Source: Saccharothrix deserti
Lineage (GTDB): Bacteria > Actinomycetota > Actinomycetes > Mycobacteriales > Pseudonocardiaceae
Length of the DNA: 64,000 nucleotides
Reading direction: 5' to 3'
NCBI RefSeq assembly: GCF_009769385.1
Contig: NZ_VKAB01000017.1
Location: 1 to 64,000, forward strand
This document shows positions 56,839 to 64,000 of the stretch, piece after piece; position 1 is the stretch's first letter; the number at the start of each line of letters is the position of its first letter. The notes under the pieces were generated by a model that made no database searches, was not told the origin of the DNA, and saw nothing but the letters and a program-made list of their open reading frames with translations. The translations under genes and the position numbers were made by a program.

Positions 56839-56983
56839 CGCGAGAGTCGAACGTTCAGGTCCCGAGAGTCGAACGCTCAGAACACCCGAGTTCAACGCTC
56901 ACGACAGCGGCCGCCGAACCTGAGTGTTGAACTCGGGGTACCTGAACGTTCGACTCTCGCGTTCTGAGCGTTCGACTCTCGGG
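56839..56983. repeat. Composite inverted-repeat array between convergent genes
   Basis: Six related blocks are arranged A-B-C-C'-A'-B'. A (56839-56860) is the exact 22-bp complement of A' (56940-56961). B (56861-56883) is the exact 23-bp complement of B' (56961-56983). C (56885-56901) matches C' (56921-56937) with one mismatch. All share a GAGTCGAACG- or GAGTTCAACGCTCA-like core. The array fills the whole gap between the Fic-like gene and the kynU stop codon. It may act as a bidirectional terminator or belong to an intergenic repeat family. No ORF crosses it. Confidence 0.9.
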
Positions 56984-58129
56984 TTAGAGGAGTTCTTTTA
57001 GGGTGGTGGCGGCGCGTTCGGCGTCGTCGAAGGTGTTGTAGAGCGGGGCGAAGCCGAAGCGGAGGACGTCGGGCGGGCGGTGGTCGCCGATGACCTGGCG
57101 TTCGATCAGCTGGTCGATGAGGCGGCCGGCTTCGGGGTGGCGGAGGGAGATCTGGTGGCCGCGCCACTCGTCGGCCGGGGTGATCACCTCGATGCCCGGG
57201 AGGTCTTGGACAAGGCCGCGGAAGTGGTCAGTCAGGCGTAGGCCCTTGGCGCGCACGTCCTTGAGGTCTACGTGGTCCCAGACGTCCAGGGCGGCGTCCA
57301 GCGCGAGCATCGAGATGATGTCCGGTGTGCCGACGCGGGCGCGGGACACGCCGGGGTCGGGGGTGTACTCCGGCGACATCGCGAACGGCACCTCGTGGCC
57401 CGTCCACCCGGTCAACGGCTGCTCGAACGCGTGCTGGGCGGCCTTCGGCACGTAGATGAACGCGGGCGAGCCCGGTCCGCCGTTGAGGAACTTGTACGTG
57501 CACCCCACCGCGAGGTCGACACCGAGAGCGTCCAGCTCGATCGGCAGCACGCCCGCGCTGTGGCACAGGTCCCACACGACCTTCGCGCCCACCGCGTGCA
57601 CCTGCTCGGTCAGCTTCGCCATGTCCAGCAACCGACCCGTGCGGTAGTCGACGTGGTTCAGCAGCACGACCGCCGTCGTGTCACGCAGGTCCAGCTCCTC
57701 CGGCGGCGCCGGGCGCAAAGCCAGACCCGTCAGCTCGGCGACCGACCGCGCGATGTACCCGTCGGTCGGGAACGTCCCGGCGTCCACGACGATCTCCATG
57801 CGATCGGTGTTGCGCACCGCCGCCATCAGCGCCTTGAACAGGTTCACGCTGGTCGAGTCCGCGACCACGACCTGCCCCGGCTTGGCGCCGACGAGCCGCC
57901 CGATCCGGTTGCCGACCCGTTCCGGCGCCTCCCACCAGCCCTCCGACCAGCTCCGGATGAGCCGTCGGCCCCACTGGTTGCGCACCACGTCCTGCACCCG
58001 CTCGGCAACGGCCTTCGGCGGCGCACCCAGCGAGTTGCCGTCCAGGTACACCACGTCGTCGTCGAGGTCGAACAGGTCGCGGGTGTGCGCCAACGGGTCG
58101 GTCGCCAACGGGTCGGTCATACGCGTCAT
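56984..58129 (-). CDS. kynU: Kynureninase
   Basis: The product is 381 residues, a fold-type I PLP enzyme that cleaves L-kynurenine to anthranilate and alanine. The N-terminus has VVYLDGNSLGAPPKAV. The PLP lysine is in VGCTYKFLNGGPGSP. The Asp contacting the cofactor ring lies in VVWDLCHSAGVLPIEL. The substrate loop is FAMSPEYTPDPGVSRARVGT. GGAG precedes the ATG, which overlaps the kynA stop (ATGA), so the two form an operon. The divergent Lrp-type gene is the probable regulator. Confidence 0.96.
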   Translation of the reverse strand: MTRMTDPLATDPLAHTRDLFDLDDDVVYLDGNSLGAPPKAVAERVQDVVRNQWGRRLIRSWSEGWWEAPERVGNRIGRLVGAKPGQVVVADSTSVNLFKALMAAVRNTDRMEIVVDAGTFPTDGYIARSVAELTGLALRPAPPEELDLRDTTAVVLLNHVDYRTGRLLDMAKLTEQVHAVGAKVVWDLCHSAGVLPIELDALGVDLAVGCTYKFLNGGPGSPAFIYVPKAAQHAFEQPLTGWTGHEVPFAMSPEYTPDPGVSRARVGTPDIISMLALDAALDVWDHVDLKDVRAKGLRLTDHFRGLVQDLPGIEVITPADEWRGHQISLRHPEAGRLIDQLIERQVIGDHRPPDVLRFGFAPLYNTFDDAERAATTLKELL

Positions 58130-58941
58130 ACGTGACTCCTAGCCGTCCACAGCTCGGGGAAGACAGAGCGTTGCGTGCGCTTCTCCAGCCACGCAACCCC
58201 CGCGGAACCACCGGTTCCGGTTTTCGCGCCCATCGAACGGCGGGTGGCGAGCAGGTGGTCGTAACGCCAGCGGGCGAACTCCTCGGCGATGTCGGTCAAC
58301 GCCTCGCCCAGTTCGAGCAGGTCACGGGACCCGCTGCGGTAGATGTCCGCCCACACGGCCTCCACCTGGGCGTTCGGCTCGTACGCCTGGCTGACGTCCC
58401 GCTCCAGCACCTCGGCGGGGATCGGCAGGCCCTGGCGGTGCAGGGCGGCGAGCACGTCGTCGTACAGGCTCGGCTCGTGCAGCAGCGCTTCGAGCGCGTC
58501 GTGCTGCCGCGGCACGGCCCGGTGCGGCACGAGCAGCGACCGGGACTTCTCGCCGAGCAGGAACTCCACCTCGCGGTACCGGCCGGACTGGAAGCCGGAG
58601 CCCTCGCCGAGGGCGTCGCGGAACGAGTTGAACTCGGCGGGCGTCATCCGGGCGATCGGCCGCCACGCCGCGTTGAGGGCCTGCATGTGCAGATCGCTGC
58701 GGCGCAGGGTGCGGACGGCGGCGCGCACGTCGTCGGCGCGCAGTTCCTTCTTGGCCTGCCGCCACTCGAAGCACAGCAGCCCGAAGTACAGCTCCATGAC
58801 CTGCGTGATCACCAGGAACGACATCTCACGCGGGTCGTCGGACCACTGCTGCTGCAGCGAGTGCAGCACGGAGGCGTGCACGTAGTCCTCGTAGGGCGTC
58901 GTGCCGCCGAAATCAAGTTTGGGTGCGACCGGGCAAGTCAT
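58126..58941 (-). CDS. kynA: Tryptophan 2,3-dioxygenase
   Basis: The product is a 271-residue haem dioxygenase converting L-tryptophan to N-formylkynurenine. Family motifs are TTPYEDYVHASVLHSLQQQW, FLVITQVMELYFGLLCFEWR, SGFQSGRYREVEFLLGEKS, and the haem-ligand His region ARWRYDHLLATRRSMG. It is first in the kynA-kynU operon. A kynurenine formamidase gene is not present next to it and must lie elsewhere. The gene starts opposite the Lrp regulator gene, with a dyad TTCAG/CTGAA between the starts. Confidence 0.95.
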   Translation of the reverse strand: MTCPVAPKLDFGGTTPYEDYVHASVLHSLQQQWSDDPREMSFLVITQVMELYFGLLCFEWRQAKKELRADDVRAAVRTLRRSDLHMQALNAAWRPIARMTPAEFNSFRDALGEGSGFQSGRYREVEFLLGEKSRSLLVPHRAVPRQHDALEALLHEPSLYDDVLAALHRQGLPIPAEVLERDVSQAYEPNAQVEAVWADIYRSGSRDLLELGEALTDIAEEFARWRYDHLLATRRSMGAKTGTGGSAGVAWLEKRTQRSVFPELWTARSHV

Positions 58942-58961
58942 GTCTTCATCATGACGGCGTG

Positions 58962-58976
58962 TTCAGGTGATCTGAA
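58962..58976. promoter_or_regulatory. Lrp-type dyad in the kynA intergenic region
   Basis: TTCAGGTGATCTGAA is a dyad with perfect 5-bp arms, 21 bases upstream of the kynA start. Lrp/AsnC proteins often bind imperfect 15-bp dyads next to their own divergent gene, so this is a good candidate site for the regulator encoded opposite. Confidence 0.5.
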
Positions 58977-59047
58977 TGGCCAACAAAAGGTCTTTCACCG
59001 GCAAGTTCTTACGACCGGCAAGCATCAGGGCCAATAGCTTTGCAGTC

Positions 59048-59497
59048 ATGAGCATCGAACTGGACGGCGTGGACTGGGCCCTGTTGGAGGCCCTGCAGGA
59101 GGACGCGCGGCTGTCGTACAACGAGCTGGCGCGGCGCGTGCACGTGTCGCCGCCGACGGTGGCGCAGCGGGTGCGGCGGCTGGAGAACGCGGGCGTCATC
59201 ACCGGCTACCGCGCCACCGTCGACCCCACGGCGGTGGGGCGGTCGGTGGTCGCCCTGGTGCGGATGAAGTGCTACGGGCCGCGGTGCATCACGGTGCACC
59301 CGGAGCTGCTGGACGACTGCCCCGAGGTGGTGGAGGTGGTGCGGCTGACCGGCGACATCTGCTCGGTGGTGAAGGTGGTGACCACGTCGATCAGCGAGTT
59401 GGAGCGGTTGCTCGTGCGGCTGGGCGGCTACGGCGAGACGTCCAGCGCGATGGTGCTCTCGACGCCTATCCCGTGGCGCCCTGTGCTAGCTGGCTGA
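59048..59497 (+). CDS. Lrp/AsnC-family regulator of the kynurenine pathway
   Basis: The product is 149 residues. The helix-turn-helix is DARLSYNELARRVHVSPPTV with recognition helix AQRVRRLENAGVITGYRA. The C-terminal RAM ligand domain contains VEVVRLTGDICSVVKVVTTS. Divergence from kynA-kynU is the arrangement seen for KynR-type activators that sense kynurenine, so that role is inferred. TAGCTT (59035-59040) lies seven bases before the ATG, hence leaderless. The 3' end overlaps the convergent murQ gene by about 30 bases. Confidence 0.9.
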   Translation: MSIELDGVDWALLEALQEDARLSYNELARRVHVSPPTVAQRVRRLENAGVITGYRATVDPTAVGRSVVALVRMKCYGPRCITVHPELLDDCPEVVEVVRLTGDICSVVKVVTTSISELERLLVRLGGYGETSSAMVLSTPIPWRPVLAG

Positions 59498-60401
59498 GCG
59501 CCAGCCGGACGTGACCCTGGTTGCGTTCCAACGCCTCCGCAGCGCGCGCTGCGGGCACGTCGGCCAACAGGTGCACGAGGGCCACCTTCAGGTCGCCGCC
59601 CGCGTCGGCCAACGCGGTCGTGCACTCCTGCTCGCCCAGACCGGTCGCCTCACGTAGGATGCGCACGGTGCGTCCGCGCAGCTTGGCGTTGGTGGCGCGC
59701 ATCGACACCATGAGGTTCGAGTACGTGCGGCCGAGCCGGATCATCACGGCGGTGGAGAACGACGTCAGCACCAGCTTCTGCGAGGTGCCCGCCTTCATCC
59801 GGGTGGAACCCGCGATCGCCTCCGGCCCGGTGTCGACCGCGATCAGCACGTCCACCTCGACCGGTGGCGGCGCGGTCGGGTTGTTGGACACCAGGACCGT
59901 GTGCGCGCCGATCGTGCGGGCCTCTTCCAGCGCGGCCACCACGAACGGCGTGCGGCCGGACGCCGTGACGCCCAGCACGAGGTCACCGGCCGCCGCGTGC
60001 CGACGGATCTCGGCGGCGCCGTTCGACGCCTGGTCCTCCACGTCCTCCACCGCGTTGACCAGGGCTTCCCGGCCGCCCGCGTGGTGGGCGACGAACCAGT
60101 CCGGCGGCGCGTTGAACGTCGGCACCAACTCGGCGGCGTCGAGCGTGGCCAGCCGGCCGGACGTGCCCGCGCCGACGTAGTGCACCCGGCCGCCCGCGCG
60201 CAGCGCGCCGACGGCGAGGTCCGCGGCGCGCGCCAGTTCGGGCAGCACGGCGGCGACGGCGTCGGGGACGAGGTGGTCCTCGGTGTTGATCAGACGGAGC
60301 ACGTCCAGCGTGGAGAGCCGGTCGATGTCCTCGGTGCGCGGGTTCCTGGCCTCGGTGGGGGATTCCACGCGGACCGCGACATCGTGCCGGGGCGGCGTCA
60401 T
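59466..60401 (-). CDS. murQ: N-acetylmuramic acid 6-phosphate etherase
   Basis: The product is 311 residues with a SIS fold. It removes lactate from MurNAc-6-phosphate to give GlcNAc-6-phosphate in peptidoglycan recycling. The signatures are HYVGAGTSGRLATLDAAEL, GDLVLGVTASGRTPFVVAAL, GSTRMKAGTSQKLVL and the C-terminal UBA-like helix pair. The ATG overlaps the murR stop (TAAATG), so the two are co-translated. Its 3' end overlaps the Lrp gene on the other strand. A MurNAc kinase or PTS transporter is not visible in the window. Confidence 0.96.
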   Translation of the reverse strand: MTPPRHDVAVRVESPTEARNPRTEDIDRLSTLDVLRLINTEDHLVPDAVAAVLPELARAADLAVGALRAGGRVHYVGAGTSGRLATLDAAELVPTFNAPPDWFVAHHAGGREALVNAVEDVEDQASNGAAEIRRHAAAGDLVLGVTASGRTPFVVAALEEARTIGAHTVLVSNNPTAPPPVEVDVLIAVDTGPEAIAGSTRMKAGTSQKLVLTSFSTAVMIRLGRTYSNLMVSMRATNAKLRGRTVRILREATGLGEQECTTALADAGGDLKVALVHLLADVPAARAAEALERNQGHVRLALSQLAQGATG

Positions 60402-61315
60402 TTACCGGACTCCCGGCGCCGCCTGCCGTCCGGACGCGCCCCGAGGCGATGCCCCGAGACCGCGTCGTACGTCGCTTCGAGGGCCGTCTTGGCGCTGTCC
60501 ACGTGCCGCTGCGCGACCCCGATGAACAGGCAGTCGATCACGGTGAGCTGGGCGATCCGGCTGGCCATCGCGCCCGAGCGGAACGTGGTCTCGCGCGCCG
60601 CCGTGGTCAGCACGTGGTCGGCGACCTCGCTGATCGGCGAGCGCGGGAAGTTGGTGAGCGCCACCGTGGTCGCGCCGTGCTCCTTGGCCACCCTCAGCGC
60701 CTCGACGGTCTCCGAGGTGGAGCCGGTGTGCGATATCCCGACCGCGACGTCGGCCTCGGTGAGCACGGCGGCGGACGTGAGCGCGATGTGCGTGTCGTTC
60801 CAGGCGAAGCACACTCGCCCGATCCGGTGAAGCTTCTGCTGGAGGTCGAACGCGACGAACGCGCTGGCCCCGAACCCGTAGACGTCCACCCGGCCCGCGC
60901 CCGCGACCGCCTCGACCACCGCTTCGAGCGTTTCCACGTTCAGCTGCTCGGCGGTCTCCTCGACCGCCCGCGCGTCCGCGAACGCGACCTTGCCCACCAC
61001 CTGCCGCAGGTCGTCACCGGGGCCGATGTCGCCGCCCAGGTCGCGGTCCGTGCGCATGGACGTCCGGGCCGTGTCGGCGGCCAGCGCTATGCGCAGCTCG
61101 GGGTAGCCGCCGACGCCGATGGCCTTGCAGAACCGGGTCACCGTGGTCTCGCTGGTGCCCGCGGCCTCGGCGACCTCGGTGATGCTGCGGTGTGCGACGG
61201 TCGCCGGGTTGTCCAGCACGACCTTGGCGACCCGCTGTTCCGCGCGGGCCAGGCCCGGCAGGAGTGAACGGATCTTGACCAGGGGGCTCGAGTCGGCGGT
61301 ACTTTCGGTGGACAC
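60398..61315 (-). CDS. murR: MurR/RpiR-family regulator (HTH plus SIS domain)
   Basis: The product is 305 residues. The N-terminal RpiR-type helix-turn-helix is SITEVAEAAGTSETTVTRFC, followed by the SIS sugar-phosphate domain with VDVYGFGASAFVAFDLQQKL and VAVGISHTGSTSETVEALRV. It probably senses MurNAc-6-phosphate or a related sugar phosphate and controls murQ, with which it overlaps. TAAGTT ends six bases before the GTG, and TTGACC lies 17 bp further upstream, so the mRNA is leaderless from a strong promoter. Confidence 0.92.
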   Translation of the reverse strand: MSTESTADSSPLVKIRSLLPGLARAEQRVAKVVLDNPATVAHRSITEVAEAAGTSETTVTRFCKAIGVGGYPELRIALAADTARTSMRTDRDLGGDIGPGDDLRQVVGKVAFADARAVEETAEQLNVETLEAVVEAVAGAGRVDVYGFGASAFVAFDLQQKLHRIGRVCFAWNDTHIALTSAAVLTEADVAVGISHTGSTSETVEALRVAKEHGATTVALTNFPRSPISEVADHVLTTAARETTFRSGAMASRIAQLTVIDCLFIGVAQRHVDSAKTALEATYDAVSGHRLGARPDGRRRRESGK

Positions 61316-61321
61316 GTGGGA

Positions 61322-61350
61322 AACTTACTAACCGCTCAACGTGCGGTCAA
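61322..61350 (-). promoter_or_regulatory. Promoter of murR-murQ
   Basis: On the minus strand TTGACC (plus 61345-61350) and TAAGTT (plus 61322-61327) are exactly 17 bp apart. The GTG start of murR follows six bases after the -10, which fits a leaderless start. Confidence 0.7.
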
Positions 61351-61424
61351 CGCAGGGTGGGCCTAACTCACCCCAACCGTGACCGAATCGCACCGCTTGG
61401 CGGGATCCCGCTGTCCGTGTGTGA

Positions 61425-63086
61425 CTAACGGGCCGCAGAGCGCCACCCTTCGGGGTGCAAACCCGCTGGCTCGCGCTCGCCGTCGAGTGCCACACCCCGT
61501 TGGTCGGTGACCCGCACGGCGTCCACGTACACACCGCGCCCGCCGTAGGAGGTCGTGCCCCGGACGTACCGCCAGCGGTACTTCACCGCCGACGCCGTCT
61601 CGACCTCGACCTTGTGCCACCGCCGCTGCCCGTAACCGGCCAACACCTGGACGTCGCGCCAGGTGGCCCCGTCGTCAGTCGCCTCGAGCACGACCTTGTC
61701 GCCGGGGTCCAGGTCGACGAACGCCCAGAACGACAGCCGCTGCGTCGCGGACCGCTGCGGGAGGTCGCGCGTGGTCAACGTGGCGCCGTCCGCCTCCGGC
61801 GTCCACGCCGTGCCGTGCCGCGGTTGCACCGCCAGCGCCTGCGCCAGCCCGTTGGCCACCACGCGCCGCGCCGGGTTGATCGAGCCCCAGTTGCGGGTCG
61901 GGTGCACCCGGTTGGTCAGCAGGATCGCGATCGACCGCGACAACGGGTCCAGCACCAGCGTGGTGCCCGTGTAGCCGGTGTGCCCGGCGGACCTCGGCGA
62001 CGTCAGCGCGCCCATGTACCAGCGCTGGTCCAGCTCGAAGCCCAGGCCGTGCGAGTTGCCGGGGAAGCCCTGGTTGAAGTCGGTGAGCATGAGCCGGACG
62101 GTGTCCTCGCGCAGGATCCGCCTGCCCGCGTGAACGCCGCCGTTGAGGATCGTCTGGCCGAGCGTGGCCAGCTCGCGCGCCGTGGAGAACACGCCCGCGT
62201 GGCCCGCGACCCCGCCCAGCGACCAGGCGTTCTCGTCGTGGACCGTGCCGCGGATGACGCCCCGGCCCGCCTGGTACTCGGTGGCCGCGATCCGGTCGAG
62301 CTTGGCGGCGGGCGGGTTGTAGCCGGTGTCCTGGAGGCCCAGCGGACGCGCGATGTCGTCGCGGACCAGCTCGTCCAGCTCCTTGCCGGACCACTTCTCG
62401 GCCAGCAGGCCCAGCGTGATCAGGTTCAGGTCCGAGTACAGGTACGTGGCGCCGGGCGCGCTGCGGGGCTTCGTGTCCATCACGGCTTTGAGCCGGGACG
62501 GGACGTCCGGGTACTGCGACCACAGCGGCAGCCACGCCACCAGGCCCGACGTGTGGGTCAGCAGCTGCCGGACGGTGATCGACTCCTTGCCGTTGACCGC
62601 GAACTCCGGCAGGTGGCGGGCCACCGGGTCGTCCAGCCCGAACCGGCCCAGCTCGTGCTGCCGCATCACCACGACCGAGGTGAACAGCTTGGAGATCGAG
62701 GCCAGGTCGAAGATCGTGTCCCGGTCCATCGGCACCCGCTCGGCCTCGGGCAGCTCGGTGCCCGCCGCGTCGGCGTAGCGGACCGCCCAGCCCGCCGGCT
62801 CGTGCGTGACCACGACGCCGTCGTGCGCGTAGAGCGTGACGGCGCCTGAGAACAGGGGGTGCCCGGTGGCGTCGGGGACGGTGTAGCGCTCGATCTGCGC
62901 CAGTGCGGCGTCCAGCGGAGCCGGGTCGAGTCCCACGCGCTCTGGTGTACCCGGTCGGAGCACGCTGTGCGACCAGCCGTCGTGCGGCTGGTCGAAGCGG
63001 GCCTCGCGGCGGTCGGCGTGCGCCGGCGTGGTGAGCAGCGTCGTGACGAACGTGGTCGTAGCGATCAGCAGGGCAGGGATGCGCAT
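61425..63086 (-). CDS. Secreted serine hydrolase, beta-lactamase/S12 family (AmiE/YbbE-like)
   Basis: The product is 553 residues. A signal peptide (LLIATTTFVTTLLTTPAHA) precedes a class-C-beta-lactamase-type domain with SISK (SxxK), YSDLN (YxN) and HTGYTG. A C-terminal beta-sandwich (FWAFVDLDPGDKVVLEATDD) of about 120 residues follows. In Bacillus a member of this family (AmiE/YbbE) stands in the MurNAc-recycling cluster as a MurNAc-L-Ala amidase, and the neighbours here support a similar role. The inner ATG is preferred because GGAG lies six bases before it. It overlaps or abuts the namZ stop, so the two are co-transcribed. Confidence 0.88.
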   Translation of the reverse strand: MRIPALLIATTTFVTTLLTTPAHADRREARFDQPHDGWSHSVLRPGTPERVGLDPAPLDAALAQIERYTVPDATGHPLFSGAVTLYAHDGVVVTHEPAGWAVRYADAAGTELPEAERVPMDRDTIFDLASISKLFTSVVVMRQHELGRFGLDDPVARHLPEFAVNGKESITVRQLLTHTSGLVAWLPLWSQYPDVPSRLKAVMDTKPRSAPGATYLYSDLNLITLGLLAEKWSGKELDELVRDDIARPLGLQDTGYNPPAAKLDRIAATEYQAGRGVIRGTVHDENAWSLGGVAGHAGVFSTARELATLGQTILNGGVHAGRRILREDTVRLMLTDFNQGFPGNSHGLGFELDQRWYMGALTSPRSAGHTGYTGTTLVLDPLSRSIAILLTNRVHPTRNWGSINPARRVVANGLAQALAVQPRHGTAWTPEADGATLTTRDLPQRSATQRLSFWAFVDLDPGDKVVLEATDDGATWRDVQVLAGYGQRRWHKVEVETASAVKYRWRYVRGTTSYGGRGVYVDAVRVTDQRGVALDGEREPAGLHPEGWRSAAR

Positions 63087-63098
63087 CGCTGTCTCCAT

Positions 63099-64000
63099 CT
63101 ACCGGTAGCGCAGGTACGGCCGGCGGGTGCGTTCGAACGCGGCCAGCTCGTCGGCCCAGGCGCCGACCACCTCGTCGGTGCCCGCGCCCGCGTCCACCAT
63201 GCGGCGCAGCCGGTCCGAGCCGCTGAGCTTGTCGATCCAGTTGTCCGGCCGCCAGGCGAAGACCTCCGGGTACCGGGCCTTCGCCGTGACGATCATGGCC
63301 ACCGCGGTGCGGACCGCGTCGAACCTGTGCGGGTCGGTGAGGTGCAGGGCTGCACCGCCGCACAGCTTGTTCGCGAACTTGTTGAACGTGGGCGTGAAGT
63401 AGGTCTCCCGGAACCGGACGCCCGGTAGCGCCAGCGCGTTGAGGTCCTCGGCCCACCGCCAGTCCAGGCCGGGCGCGCCGATCGTCTCGAACGGGCGGGT
63501 GGTGCCGCGGCCCTCGGAGAACACGAGCCCTTCGAACAGGCACGTGCCGGGGTAGACGAGCGCGGTGTCGTGCGTGGGCATGTTCGGGCTCGGCGCGATC
63601 CAGGGGATGCCGGAGTGCAGGTCGTCCCGCTTCCAGCCCTTCACGTCGACCACTTCGAGGCTGCTGAGCCCGCCGCCGTCGACGGGCAGGAACTCGGCGT
63701 CGAACAGGCGGGCCAGCTCGCCGATCGTCATGCCGTGCTGCTGGACCACGGGTTTGCGGCCGACACCGGTCGCGTAGGCCGGGTCGAGCTGCGGGCCCCT
63801 GGCCGTGCCGCCGACCGGGTTCGGGCGGTCGAGCACCACGAACCGCGCGCCGGTCGCGGCGGCGGCCTGCATCGCCGTGTACATGGTCCAGATGTAGGTG
63901 TAGAAACGCGCGCCGACGTCCGCGATGTCGAACACGAGCGTGTCGACGCCCGCCTTGGCGACCATGCCGGCGAGCTTGGTGGCGTTCGCGCCGTACGCGT
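63099..64000 (-). CDS. namZ: Exo-beta-N-acetylmuramidase NamZ-like protein (DUF1343), 5' end outside the window
   Basis: The visible 300 residues are the C-terminal part of a DUF1343 (NamZ) protein, which releases terminal MurNAc from peptidoglycan fragments. Recognisable segments are VFDIADVGARFYTYIWTMYT, VVLDRPNPVGGTARGPQLDP, QQHGMTIGELARLFDAEFLP, GIPWIAPSPNMPTHDTALVY and FSEGRGTTRPFETIGAPGLD. The frame is open to the window edge without a start I would accept, so the N-terminus and any signal peptide lie to the right. It is followed closely by the S12 hydrolase gene. Confidence 0.93.
   Translation of the reverse strand, partial: AYGANATKLAGMVAKAGVDTLVFDIADVGARFYTYIWTMYTAMQAAAATGARFVVLDRPNPVGGTARGPQLDPAYATGVGRKPVVQQHGMTIGELARLFDAEFLPVDGGGLSSLEVVDVKGWKRDDLHSGIPWIAPSPNMPTHDTALVYPGTCLFEGLVFSEGRGTTRPFETIGAPGLDWRWAEDLNALALPGVRFRETYFTPTFNKFANKLCGGAALHLTDPHRFDAVRTAVAMIVTAKARYPEVFAWRPDNWIDKLSGSDRLRRMVDAGAGTDEVVGAWADELAAFERTRRPYLRYR

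Overview
The window is about 70% G+C with strong third-position G/C bias. It uses frequent GTG starts and many -10-like TANNNT hexamers 6-8 nt before start codons (leaderless transcripts). It also carries a WhiB protein, a Crp whose sequence closely follows the mycobacterial one, and a block whose gene order I recognise from Mycobacterium tuberculosis (Rv3667-Rv3683). Together these point to an actinomycete, most likely a filamentous member of the Pseudonocardiaceae (Saccharothrix/Lentzea/Actinosynnema type). This placement is inference from gene content, not a database match.

Layout. (1) 0.2-3.4 kb: a monofunctional catalase, then a cytochrome P450 divergent from a MarR regulator. (2) 3.7-10.5 kb: six translationally coupled genes forming an actinobacterial version of the ebo metabolite-traffic cluster. 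It holds an inositol-phosphate-synthase homologue, EboC, a TIM-barrel protein fused to EboA, EboB, EboE and an EboF-like phosphodiesterase. Short 14-bp tandem repeats lie on both sides. (3) 10.6-23.1 kb: mixed metabolic and accessory genes. These include a THUMP methyltransferase with a low-G+C in-frame insert, a leaderless MKFFFFLV micro-ORF, a YbaB/type-VII-like trio, an esterase, an FMN reductase, an ohr-dps oxidative-stress pair, an S9 peptidase, methyltransferases, and a TetR gene divergent from a gene split by one TGA codon. (4) 23.1-24.2 kb: no codon-biased gene, but a promoter-to-terminator interval of about 540 nt that looks like a structured non-coding RNA just before a MerR-like gene. 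A tRNA-Pro(CGG) follows.

(5) 24.8-55.2 kb: the conserved backbone. It holds a metallophosphoesterase, a PonA2-type PBP, WhiB4, two ArsA-type ATPases, DUF4177, RidA, an MBL-fold hydrolase, Crp, Nth, a TlpA-like protein, a CoA-type NUDIX, MarP, an EphE-like hydrolase, a holin-superfamily membrane protein and acetyl-CoA synthetase. Accessory insertions interrupt it: a 1,337-residue secreted lysozyme-like/SGNH protein, a pair of paralogous hypothetical proteins, a second DNA sliding clamp, an MFS transporter and NhaA. (6) 55.4-59.5 kb: a GNAT acetyltransferase, a degenerate Fic-like protein, an intricate inverted-repeat array, and kynA-kynU divergent from an Lrp regulator (tryptophan to anthranilate). 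(7) 59.5-64 kb: a cell-wall sugar salvage operon (namZ, S12 hydrolase) and murR-murQ. The namZ gene runs off the right edge.

How the parts work together. The left half carries peroxide defence (katA, ohr, dps) and the ebo operon, whose products are thought to process and export a metabolite precursor. The central backbone concerns envelope maintenance and acid/redox stress (PonA2, WhiB4, MarP, TlpA-like, Nth, Crp). The right end recovers MurNAc released from turning-over peptidoglycan. The best leads for something undescribed are the ebo variant with an EboA fusion, the putative 540-nt RNA, the MKFFFFLV leader, the inverted-repeat array at 56.84-56.98 kb and the extra sliding clamp.
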